From Selaginella moellendorffii (Eukaryota > Streptophyta > Lycopodiopsida > Selaginellales > Selaginellaceae), in assembly GCF_000143415.4 (NCBI RefSeq), contig NW_003314321.1, positions 248,001 through 312,000 on the forward strand: a DNA stretch of 64,000 bases, in the 5' to 3' direction. The position numbers were made by a program, and so were the translations under genes. The notes below the pieces were generated by a model, which saw only the letters and a list, made by a program, of their open reading frames with translations, did no database searches and was not told the origin of the DNA. Below are positions 10,553 to 19,827 of the stretch, piece after piece; position 1 is the first letter of the stretch, and every line of letters begins with the position of its first letter.

Positions 10553-13500
10553 ATGGCCTTCAGGGTTGGGGAAAAGGTTTACATTTTGAATGGTGGGAAG
10601 AGAGTTGCAAAAAGGACCCTTGTGTCTATGGATCGGAACTTTGTTATACACTGTCAAAGGCTTGGGGAAGGCAATGCTGCTGTATCAGTAGAGACTGTCT
10701 TCGATGGGAATGTGGTCGCTATTGAACGAGGAGAGATGGTCGTCGGGGTAAATGTTGTTGTTGCCTTGAAAAATCTTCAGAAGAAAGCAGATGTTGGGGA
10801 CAGCGCAAGTGCGACGCATGTTCCCTCCGTGGATCTTAAGAACCGTGCTACATGGATTCAGGCAAAGGTGTTTCTAAACAACCCCGAGGGGGAGGTGGTA
10901 GCTGAGGGCTTAGCCACAGTTGTCGATCCAAGAGATGCGGTTGCTAATCAAGAATTGGGCTGGGATGATATTGGAGTTGCGATTTTAGAGGTTGTTGACA
11001 CAGAAGAAAACAGTTTGACTATTGGAAGCATTGTGCGGTGGAAATTGAGGCACTTAGTGTTTGAGAATGTGAAGGATTCACAATCAAACACCACTACAAC
11101 TGATGACAGAACATCTCTTCATGGGAAAAGAAAGTACACCTTCCTAAAGCGCAGCCAAAGGGATCTGAGCAACGAACCGAAAAGGCAGAAAATGGCGATG
11201 GAGGTTCGAATGGTCTTGACAGTTGCTTGTTGCAAGAGGAGGTGCTGTCAACATGCTGATTGGGATGCTATTGAAGAGGAGAGAGCAAGATACAAGACAT
11301 TGTCCTGGAAGGCAGCTCGCAATTTTGTGTATGAGGCATTACGGTCATCTGTTGATGCTTCAGAACATCAGGTGGGGCGCATGGTCTTCCAGAGGGGTTT
11401 GGTCTGCATGAAGGCATGGAGAATCATTTATGGAGTCCCTCGAACCACATTCTACAGAATCAAAACTGAGTTCGAGGAACAAAGGGTTCAACAGGTAGTC
11501 CATAGGAACGACGGTACGCACAAAACCAGGGGTCATGTTGTATATGGAGAGGCAATCTTCAAGAGGTTTGTCGAGACATGTAGCGAGCAGCAACCACATA
11601 AAACCCGCCTCTTGGAAGATGGAACACGAGACACCCAACGAGTTCTCCCTTCCATGTATACCAAGGGGGCCATATTGGAAGATGTGAATCGGGAACTCCA
11701 GAGTAATGGCTACAGGAAGCTAAGCCAATCTAAATTTAGTAGATTGTGGAGCAACAGGTTCAGGGATGTGAGTATAGGAAAGTACTCCAGCTTTTCAAAG
11801 TGTGACGAGTGCACTGCTATCAAAATGGCTTTGTCGAAGAATTCTTGCAGCGCTCAAAAGTGAGAGACGTTGGTTAGAAGGCGGCTCGACCACAACATCG
11901 AGCAGAGAAGCTGCAGGACTGCATATTATCATAACAGGATTCTCTCCATGGAGAGACCTAACTCTTACTTCTGCATCATCCACGACAAAATGGACCAGAA
12001 AAAGACGTGCTTACCTCGACTCAATCCTGCCCCCAAGGCAATCTCTTCATCCATGCAGCTGCCTGTGTCTCTGTTTGGCATAATCGCTCATGGGCATGGT
12101 GCCCAGAACTATGGGAACTTCTTTGTACCTCTATGGGGTGGCGGGGGTGCAAACATGATGATTGCGTCCCTAGCAAAACACTTAAGGTCTCTGCAAAGTG
12201 CGCAGACTGAGCTGAACGGCCAACCCTTGCATAAGGCCCTTGTCGATCGAACCCCATACAGGGTTCAGCTGGAGGAGGAGCAAAGGCTTGCAGTATCGCG
12301 TGGGGCCCCATGCCATCCCAGTGAATATGTTGGCCGTCAGATTGTAGGGTTATCACGTGAGGCCTCATGCCATTCCGACGAGGCTGGTCGCCCGGTGAAT
12401 GCACAGCCTCATCCAAACGAAGCAGAATCTCAAGGAAGTTCTTGCGGCTGATGTGGCCTTCCACCCCATCTTCTGCTCCAAACAGACAATGCTGGCAGTG
12501 AAAACAAAAACATGTACGTCTTCGCGTACTTGGCGATGCTTGTTGCCAAAGGCATATTTGAAACGGTTACACTTGGCTTTCTCATGGTTGGGCACACTCA
12601 TGAAGACGTCGATGCCATGTTCAGTCACCTGGCAGAGTCCCTCTAGTGATCCAATGTCCTCACCCTCCCACAACTCTACGATGAATTCCAAAATTGCATC
12701 AAAGGTACTGTTGAAGCTGGACTTGTGACAGAGGTTCCAGACTTTAAGGGGTTTGTAAGAGGCTACATCAGGGACGGATCCGAAACGCTGATTGGCCACT
12801 CCAAGCCTCTTCAGTTTCATTTCAGCATGCGTGACGGTGCTCCAGTGATGAGGTACAAGATGAGAGAATGGGACACAGTGTGGCTGCCAGTGGACGGCAT
12901 TGAACTCTTCAAAAGAGATCCCATAACTGGGGAACCTATGATTCCTCAGGGTTCCCCACGGCCGATGCACCCGGATGGACTCAAAGACCAGGAAAGTATA
13001 GTGGCCGGGATTAGACAGCATATTGCCTTCTGGAAGAGGGGGTTGGTGTTTGGTGGAGAATCCTATTTTCAGAGGTGCAAGCCTTTGCTCGAATACTGGG
13101 AGAAGATTATATCTGCTATCCAAAATGGGCCGGTTGTATATGAAGAATTGGAAGAGTCCTTTTGGCTAGAACCCAGAGCACCAGATAGTAGCGGAACAAT
13201 GTCCTCTGGAAATGCAGTGACAGATAACGATGTTGAGGATCACTATTGTGGGCCGAGGAACAAGAAGCCGGATTCAGCATTCAATCCAGTACAGGTCTGC
13301 AAAGGAATGGTCATGCTTGTCAGACCTAGTAATAAAAAACAAATGATATGGGTGGGGCACTGCATCACTGATGCAGAGGAGGACGCAGAAACTAACTCCT
13401 TCAATGTAACTGTGGAGTGGTTCAAGCCAAGTTCCGGATATACGAAGGATTGCCTAGAAAAGAGATGGGTGCTGAATCCAAGGGATCCCAGCATGAGCAT

Positions 13501-13621
13501 ATCGGTGGATAATGTTGTGCATGGTTGGATGTGGAAGCAGAGTGCCACCATCACCTTGCCAGACCATGCAAGAGATGCAGCAAGAGCATTCATAACCCGG
13601 GTTCAAGGTGAGATTCATTAA
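10553..13621 (+). pseudogene. DDE-type transposase relic of transposon C (DUF7869-like catalytic region)
   Basis: An open frame from ATG 10553 to 11863 (436 aa) has two beta-rich modules, the second (AEGLATVVDP.., TIGSIVRW) recalling plant transposon domain DUF8039, then a helical linker. Coding similarity continues in other frames: YYHNRILSMERP and IIHDKMDQKKTCLP (about 11925-12010), QTDNAGSENKN (12482-12514), FLMVGHTHEDVDAMF (about 12582-12626), and VPDFKGFVRGYI to 13621, with an SH3/BAH-like end (KGMVMLVRPSN, WVGHC). The D of HDKMDQ and of TDN and the HTHED block are typical of an RNase H-fold transposase family. Frameshifts near 11840-11885 and 12470, and tandem stops TAG TGA at about 12642-12647, show it is broken. 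Two palindromes (12295, 12352) lie in a poorly coding insert that may be an intron. Confidence 0.65.
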
Positions 13622-14333
13622 TATTCCTTTACTAAGTTTCTAATGTATTTTATTTCAAGGTGAACAATCCGAATCTGAATCAGAGGAGGCGTGATGGCAT
13701 GTGGCCTTACGCCATTCCTAGGTGAGATGATACAAATAACAAGTATAAATTCTTAGTTGTTCTAGCAAATCTTACTTAAAGTTCAAGGTGAACAAGCCGA
13801 ATATGAATTCATCAGATTGTTATAACAAATTGCGAGGTGATGGCATGAGGCGATACGCCATTTGAGAGTGGTAGCCATTCCTATATGAGGTGAGTGAAAT
13901 ATTTATTAGAAATACCTCATTCAATTATGCACTTCTAAGTCTTGGTCCACTCAGTACTGTTTGCATGTTTCTATTTTAATTCTTTCTCTAAAATGTTATT
14001 TAGCATGTGGCTTCATGCCATTGCTCTCCACAATCATGCATTGAATTTTTCTATCCTTGCATAATACTTCTCCATATATATAGCATGTGTGCACATGTGA
14101 TATGGTTCATTAGGCCTGATATAGTGTGTGAGGTAAAACAAAGATGATGTGACATATGCATTTACCAATCACACGTGCATAAATCTAATAATATGGCGTG
14201 TGGCCCATATTAATGGCACATAAACCCATATTGTGGGCTTACGTGCTTTATGACCATCATTCCCTTGCAGCGTGTGTGTTGGTTTCCTTTTATAACACAA
14301 CGAACTCCATATTTTTGGGTGAAGAGCGTTCTC
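13622..14333. other. Non-coding part of transposon C with palindromes
   Basis: No reading frame is supported. The words CAAGGTGAACAA (13658, 13784) and palindrome copies at 13694, 13840, 14000 and about 14193 recur, suggesting small internal duplications of about 130 bp. Confidence 0.5.
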
Positions 14334-14591
14334 ATGGCAAGCACAAAATCTGTAAGTGAGGCAGAAAAGGAGACGGAGAAGGAGATAGGTGAAGATGTAG
14401 AATATATAAGTCTTCCAAACTCCCCGTACTATACTCCAGGTGATCATTTTTTTGAACAAACGGCAACATTAACAACTATTGAGAACGCCCCAATAACGTC
14501 AGAGACAACAATCCAAAGCAAAACAACTGACCCGGAGAAGGATGATAGTACCGCTGAGAGTACCAAAAAGGAGGTGTCCACTAGCGCTTAG
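14334..14591 (+). CDS. Small acidic Thr/Glu-rich open frame (85 aa) at the right end of transposon C
   Basis: ATG at 14334 to TAG at 14591. The peptide begins MASTKSVSEAEKETEKE and is rich in Glu, Thr and Ser, with no recognisable domain. It could be a last exon of the transposase transcript or a separate small gene. A palindrome copy follows eight bases after the stop. Coding status is uncertain; no function is proposed. Confidence 0.35.
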   Translation: MASTKSVSEAEKETEKEIGEDVEYISLPNSPYYTPGDHFFEQTATLTTIENAPITSETTIQSKTTDPEKDDSTAESTKKEVSTSA

Positions 14592-15227
14592 GCTTATAAT
14601 GGCGTGTGCCCTCATGCCATTTACTTGATCACCAAATACTTTTTTTCCTTTGCACTAGTATATCTTAATACCGGTTTGAGAAATAGAATGGCATATGCCC
14701 TCAGGCCTTTTACTAAATCACCTTTGAAAGAAATGCAAGCCTCTATGTCGTAAAAAAAAGGTACTAGAGAAATTCCTTAATAATATGAATGTTATTTAGT
14801 TTCATGAAAATACACTAAGGGTCAAATGAGTTAAATGACTTCTCCAGACTAGCAATGCCTCTTGCTACACCTTCACAATTAGATTCGTTAGAAAAAGATA
14901 ACATTGAATAATATCTAAATGTTCTCACCATTAAGTTATATGTCTGGCTAATAGGAATGACGTTCATCTTGGAAAGCTCACCACACGCTCAATGAACAAA
15001 CAAATAGTGTGTGCGCGCATGCCATCGCTCTTCTTTAGCTTCAGATTCGGCTTGTTCACCTTGACAATGAGATTTATTATACAACCAGATGGACTCAGTC
15101 TGGACACAAAGTCACCGCGCTAGTCACCATGCCCCAGATATGTCTAGCCTCTGGACAAAAAACATATAATTTCACGTCATTTTCAAATACTTGAAAATTT
15201 GTACCTAGTCCCATTTTACTGAATAAA

Positions 15228-15251
15228 TCCCACTTTAACGAAATAGAGCTT
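15228..15251 (-). repeat. Right terminal inverted repeat of transposon C
   Basis: It reads AAGCTCTATTTCG on the minus strand and mirrors 1906-1929 with one mismatch. TTAA follows at 15252-15255. Confidence 0.85.
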
Positions 15252-15255
15252 TTAA

Positions 15256-15294
15256 AGAGAGAGAAATAGAGTGTGCTACATGTGGTATCAAAAC
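15256..15294 (+). repeat. End of element B 5' LTR and primer-binding-site-like sequence
   Basis: The LTR remainder is 15256-15280, ending GTGCTACA. Two bases further on, TGGTATCAAAAC (15283-15294) resembles the tRNA-Met primer site TGGTATCAGAGC of many plant retroelements, with two changes. Confidence 0.6.
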
Positions 15295-15573
15295 AAATGA
15301 CATGGGTTCAATTCCCATTGATTAATGGCTACTTAAAAATATAATATACCCTTGAGTAAAGTATATTCTTATCCCTCAATTTGAAATCATACGTATTGGG
15401 CATCCATGCGTATATCCTTCTACTTGATGGAGCATCTACGAACAAAGATATCCATCATGGGACTACTGTATGGGTGCATGACTAGTTGTCTCATATGGAA
15501 TAACTAGTCTACATAATAGAAAGATTGATATATTTAGTGTGGAAATGGAAGTGTTAGTTCCCTTTGGCTTAGT

Positions 15574-16000
15574 AAGGGTTGTGTGAGACACAAAATCCCT
15601 AGGCCCCAAAGTGGAGCCAAAAGGGTGCCACGTGGTAGTGGCCAAAGTGAAAGCCAAACAACAGTAACACGTTTACACTAAAAGTTCCGACTTGAAAGGT
15701 TGACACGTGGTAGTGGCCGAAGTGAAAGCCAAACAAGCGTAACACGTTTAGACTAAAAGTTCCGACTTGGAGGGTGGAGAGCGAAAGTGAAACTCCCAAC
15801 AATGTGCTTGAGGAATGAGCACGAAGTGAGCAATAAGCGAGGCTCTAAAAAAGGGACCCAAAAGGACCAACACATGACACGTGGAAGTGTCCAAGATGGA
15901 GTCCGAGGTGGACCGAGACGGAGTTCGAGATGGAGTCCGAGATGGAGTTTGAGATGGACCCTAGATGGAATCTGAGATGGAGTCCGAGAAGGACCCAAAA
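15574..16000 (+). repeat. Direct repeat, copy 1, within element B
   Basis: It begins TGTGAGACACAAAATCCC and matches 17812 onward through AGTGGAGCCAAAAGGGTGCC, CAATGTGCTTGAGGAATGAG and a GAGATGGAGTCC minisatellite. It contains an extra inserted duplicate of about 60 bp (ACACGTGGTAGTGG occurs twice). Confidence 0.75.
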
Positions 16001-16264
16001 TGATTTGCTAAGCAAGATTGGCAAGTTAGGGGAACAAATCCCCTAGTCGAAGGTGCTAACTTCAAAAGGGGTGGCCCATGGGGCCGAGCATGGAGGAGTC
16101 CATGCACGATCACAGATTTGTCAAGTAAAAGGACTTGGCAGTGTGGAGGAATTAGGTTCCTAAGCTATGATCTATAGTGCGCTTTAAGTACATATTAGTG
16201 CACCGGCGTGGGGAGTCACACCAGGCATCCTGTGCGATGCCATCCGTAGATGCATATACGGAAG

Positions 16265-16336
16265 TTGGGTTCGAGTCCCGACCCTCTAGTACTTGGGTTC
16301 GAGTCCCGACCCTCTAGTACTTGGGTTCGAGTCCCA
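16265..16336 (+). repeat. 28-bp tandem repeat containing tRNA B-box-like motif
   Basis: TTGGGTTCGAGTCCC starts at 16265, 16293 and 16321, with two full units and one partial. GGTTCGAGTCC fits the RNA polymerase III B-box consensus, but no matching A box or tRNA fold was seen. Confidence 0.75.
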
Positions 16337-17811
16337 AATCACTAGGGCATGGTGATGGTTTGGAATATGAGGACACTCATTTTTCGGTGGTTATGGACTC
16401 TTAGTGAGGAGACTGGTTTGGGCACACCGCCAAGCGAGGGATGCCTCGAAGTCGTGATGCACGGTTAGATAGTTTAGTGTGGCTCAGCATATCTAACTTG
16501 AACACTTTGGTGCGAGTAGCACCAAAGACGTGGTGAATGAGATGGGGACACCTAATCTCAGTTGCTATTAACCCTTAGCTGTAAGGGCTGGCTTGGGTGC
16601 ACCGCCAAGTGTAGGGGATGCCCCTAGGGTTATAGTCAACAACTTGAAGGTCTAGAAGACCAAGTACTTTTTGACAACTCTGTTAATATGCTAAAGTGAG
16701 ATCATTAGGTGATCTTATGGCTAAAACAAGGACAAAGTCATTGTGAGGTTAAGGGATAAAGTTCCTAGTTCAAAGTGTTGATTTAAACTATTGATGATGG
16801 TGTGGCTTGTTCAAGGTGACCAAGTGCAAAGAACACCTGAGGGAAATGATCTGTGACAGTGCGATGGCATAGTGAGTCCGAAGAAAGTAGTCTTTATAAA
16901 AGACCCATGGTAGGGTCACAAAGTTGGGCCAAGGATAAAGCCCACAACAGAAAATGCTAAAAAGACGTACTAGGGGTGGACACCTTTTGGATTTGGCAAA
17001 GTAGAGTCTTTGCTATGGAACCAAAAAGATACTTTGAGAATAGAGGTAGCGATTCGATGTTGCTAGGTGCAACAATCAAGGATAGGAGCAAAAGACTAGT
17101 GGCTAAGAAAAGAGCCATGGGAATAATGGGAAAAAATTCGAAAAACAAATTTAAGCCAAGAACACTAATGTGTTAGGTACTAACAAATTGTGGGAAATGC
17201 AATGTGTTTCCAAGGATGGATTTCCAATTGCTCCGATTGGGCAAAAGTGGAGGCTCTAAGGGAGGGAGCGGTAAAGTAGCCAAATGATAGGGTCATGGAT
17301 AGCTCTAGCACAAATTATGATAACTGGAACTTAGTGCCCAAAGTGGCACGAAATAGAAGAGAGGATGATGGTGCCCTTAAGTAGAGAACTTCCTAGGATG
17401 GGGAAGTGGAGTTGCACAATACATGCAAAGCAAAGTGTCGGAGACACTTAGGAAATTGGCTTTGAAAAGTCAAAAGTAAAAGTTCCAAACTGCAAAGGTT
17501 ATATCGATGGAAACTAAGACTACTCGAGATGGAATAATGGGATTGATAGAAACAGTGTCTCTAACAGGTTTAGCGAGAACTAAATCAATAAAAGGAAAGA
17601 ACCACCATAAATGGTGCAATCAGTCTTTAAGTTGAAGAGACTATCCTCCTTAAAGGATGGGTAAGGCATGGTGAGCCTTTGGTGTCAAACCATTAACGAA
17701 TATTGGTGAGGTGCTAAGAATGGAAAGGGTAATACATGTTGATGTTACTTTATAAAATAGTTCATCATTTGATAAGGACATCAAACTTCATCTATGGGTG
17801 GTGTTGTTGTG

Positions 17812-18185
17812 AGACATAAAATCCCTAGGCCCCAAAGTGGAGCCAAAAGGGTGCCACGTGGTAGTGGCCTAAGCGAAAGCCAAACAAGCATAACACATTT
17901 GGACTAAAAGTTTCAACTTGAAAGGTTGAGCGCGAGAGTGGAACTTCCAACAATGTGCTCAAGGAATGAGCACGAAGCGAGCAATAAGCAAGGCTCTAAA
18001 AAAAGGACCCAAAAGGACCAACACATGACACATGGAAGTGTCCGAGATGGACCTGAGATGGAGTCCGAGATGGAGTCCGAGGTGGACCGAGACGGAGTCC
18101 GAGATGGAGTCCGAGATGGACCGAGATGGAGTTCGAGATGGAGTTCGAGATGGACCCAAGATGGAATCTAAGATGGAGTCCAAGA
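17812..18185 (+). repeat. Direct repeat, copy 2, within element B
   Basis: It begins TGTGAGACATAAAATCCC and is the diverged partner of 15574-16000. It merges into an expanded minisatellite on its right. Confidence 0.75.
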
Positions 18186-18370
18186 AGGACTCGAGATGGA
18201 GTCTGAGGTCAAGACCGAGACCGAGACTAGGACCGAGACCAAGACCGAGACCGGGACTGAGACCAAGACCAGGACTGAGACCGGGACTGAGACCGAGACC
18301 GAGACCGAGACCGAGACTGAGACCGAGACCAAGATTAGGACCGGGACCGAGACCGAGGCCAAGGCCGAGA

Positions 18371-18416
<46 letters not shown>

Positions 18417-18512
18417 ACCCGAGCCCGAGTCCGAGTCCGAGTCCGAGTTCGAGTTCGAGTTCAAGTCCGAGTCCAAGTCTGAGTCCGAGTCCGAGTTCGA
18501 GTCTGAGAGGGT
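18041..18512. repeat. Purine-rich minisatellite (GAGATGGAGTCC and GAGACC/GAGCCC units)
   Basis: 12-bp units GAGATGGAGTCC grade into 6-bp units GAGACC, then GAGCCC, then GAGTCC. The gradient of unit variants suggests local slippage. Strand-asymmetric purine content could favour triplex or R-loop structure (inference). Confidence 0.85.
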
Positions 18513-19564
18513 GAAAGCCCAAAGTGTTTGTCTCCCAGACCCTGGGGGATTTAGTGAGCTCCAAAAGTATAATAAGGGGGAGGACTACAGTGGAGCCAAT
18601 TTGGCCAGGAAAGGCCAGTTTGGCCCAAGAATGCTATACCCAGTGTTGGGTGATGAGCTGCCCACTGGGAAGTCCAAGACTAAAGTGAACACGGACTGAC
18701 AAGTGGGGTAGCTTGGTGAAGTGTTCAAGAGCCGGCTCTAGTTCCCCCAGGAGATCGACTAGCCGATGCTCCCAGTCCAAGTGTGGGTGGCATTACCTAC
18801 TTGAATACCTGGTGTGGCTTAATGGAACTTCACTCTAAGCCCATGGCTAGAGCACCCAAAGGCAGAAGGTGGGGAGAGTACCCATGAGGCTTGCGTAAGG
18901 CCACGGTGTTCCGAAATGTTGTCCTAAAGGCCCAAACTGTGCAAAGGAAGAGGAGTAGTCCTCTGGTGTAGTGACCAAGGATACAGTCGGGTGGTGCAGA
19001 AGTCCCAGAGAACCGTGGGACTTAGTGCTCGGGCCTATGGGCCTCGATGTAGTGGCAATGTTGGCGAACATGGACAAAAAGGGACTTGGTGGGGACTGGA
19101 AAAGGGATATTGGGGATGGCTAATCCCTATGTCTATGGGCATCCTAGGGATGCTAAGGAGTGGATCTGGGATAATCACTCGTGAATGGATGGCCCAGTCT
19201 TTGAGAGACGGGACTGTGATGTAGGTGGTGTTAAACCACTAGTGTGACCAAGGTGAAGGGGCATGGCCTTAGCATAACAGGCTGATATGTCGATGATACG
19301 TTGGGGTGTCGGTCATGGGATCGAACACGTGAAGCATTTGGACCAAGTGCAAAGGTTGAGTGGCAGGGATGCCATTCTTGGGGCTAGTAAGCCTAAGTCC
19401 GAAATAGAACTTATGGAGGTTGTGAGTGAGACTCTTCCAAGTGGTCGGAGGTGTGGTTAAGTGACTAAAGTAGAATGGAAAATTTAGTCACTTACAGGTT
19501 ATTAGTGAATAGTCAATGAGGACATTAACATCTCTGAAAGGGGACGGGGTTAGTATAACGCATT

Positions 19565-19821
19565 TGATCATGGAATGAAATTTGGATATAGTGTCATTAT
19601 AGATCCTTAGAACTTTGGGGGATAAATGGGGATAAAATAGCCATTAAAAACTCTTTCATCAAGCAATCGCTTATTTTATAATTGGTTTAAGGGAAGAGAG
19701 ATATAGTGTCATTATGGGTCCTTAGAACTTTGGGGGGATAAAAAAGCCATTAAAAACTCTCTCATCAAGCAATTACCCATTTTCCAATTGGCTTAAGGGA
19801 AGAGAGATATAGTGCACTACA
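19565..19821 (+). repeat. 3' LTR of element B with internal tandem duplication
   Basis: It starts TGATCATGGAATG and ends AGTGCACTACA. The part from TCATTAT to GAGAGATATAGTG is present twice (about 19604-19714 and 19715-19814), which makes this LTR about 105 bp longer than its partner. Confidence 0.75.
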
Positions 19822-19827
19822 TCTATG

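Larger units (their letters stand above)
2004..15025. repeat. Family of dispersed 22-bp palindromes confined to transposon C
   Basis: The half site is ATGGCRTGNGG followed by its mirror image ending CAYGCCAT. Copies of 20-25 bp are at 2292-2313, 3369-3390, 3444-3465 (perfect), 4661-4682, 4852-4873, 4993-5014, 6492-6513, 7769-7790, 7829-7850, 7906-7927, 8737-8758, 9593-9614, 9666-9690, 10281-10302, 10379-10400, 10449-10470, 12295-12316, 12352-12373, 13694-13715, 13840-13861, 14000-14021, 14599-14620, 14688-14709 and 15004-15025. Weaker ones lie near 2004, 8931, 10258, 14079 and 14193. Many sit in introns of the minus-strand gene. I see none in the other 50 kb. Independent base changes in both arms keep most copies palindromic. 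Possible roles are a protein-binding site, a minute mobile palindrome or a hairpin former. Confidence 0.85.
1906..15251. mobile_element. Transposon C: 13.3-kb DNA transposon with TTAA target duplication, divergent genes and dispersed palindromes
   Basis: The ends are a 24-bp inverted repeat starting AAGCTCTATTTC, with one mismatch between 1906-1929 and 15228-15251. Each end is flanked by TTAA (1902-1905 and 15252-15255). Joining the flanks with one TTAA restores an uninterrupted LTR of element B, as seen in the other B LTR copies (19700s, 19790s, and inverted near 886-897). This gives an internal empty-site proof of insertion. Inside are a minus-strand gene (2348-7955), a plus-strand transposase relic (10553-13621), a short plus frame (14334-14591), tandem repeats, and about 27 copies of a 22-bp palindrome. 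TTAA targets are known for piggyBac and Kolobok transposons. I cannot assign the superfamily. Confidence 0.85.
15295..19564. other. Non-coding internal region of element B
   Basis: No gene is supported. The block contains two diverged direct copies about 2.24 kb apart (15574-16000 and 17812-18185), B-box-like tandem repeats (16265-16336) and long purine-rich minisatellites (15888-15997 and 18041-18512). Several long open frames exist only because the repeat periods are multiples of three. Confidence 0.6.
1777..19823 (+). mobile_element. Retroelement B: small-LTR, non-coding (LARD-like) element, itself interrupted by transposon C
   Basis: B interrupts gypsy copy A. Its 5' LTR is 1780-1905 plus 15256-15280 (about 150 bp once transposon C is removed). 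A primer-site-like TGGTATCAAAAC lies at 15283-15294. Its internal region is 15295-19564 and its 3' LTR is 19565-19821. Both LTRs start TGATCATGGAATGAAATTT and end TGCACTACA or TGTGCTACA. The internal region has no long credible reading frame and no gag or pol motif, as in large retrotransposon derivatives mobilised by proteins from other elements. The flanking gypsy sequence has TATAGCAT on the left and TATGGCAT on the right, a possible target duplication, but the exact junction is uncertain by a few bases. Confidence 0.65.

Noticed and set aside
2004-15025. CRISPR-like array reading of the repeated 22-bp units
   Set aside because: The spacing is irregular (tens to over a thousand bases), units are true palindromes, there are no cas genes, and the DNA is plant nuclear.
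16265-16336. tRNA genes suggested by GGTTCGAGTCC motifs
   Set aside because: No A box, anticodon arm or acceptor stem can be paired around these tandem units.
17959-18699. Open frames of 100-200 codons rich in Gly-Leu, Pro-Arg or Glu-Thr
   Set aside because: They are translations of the minisatellite, whose unit lengths are multiples of three, open in several frames at once.
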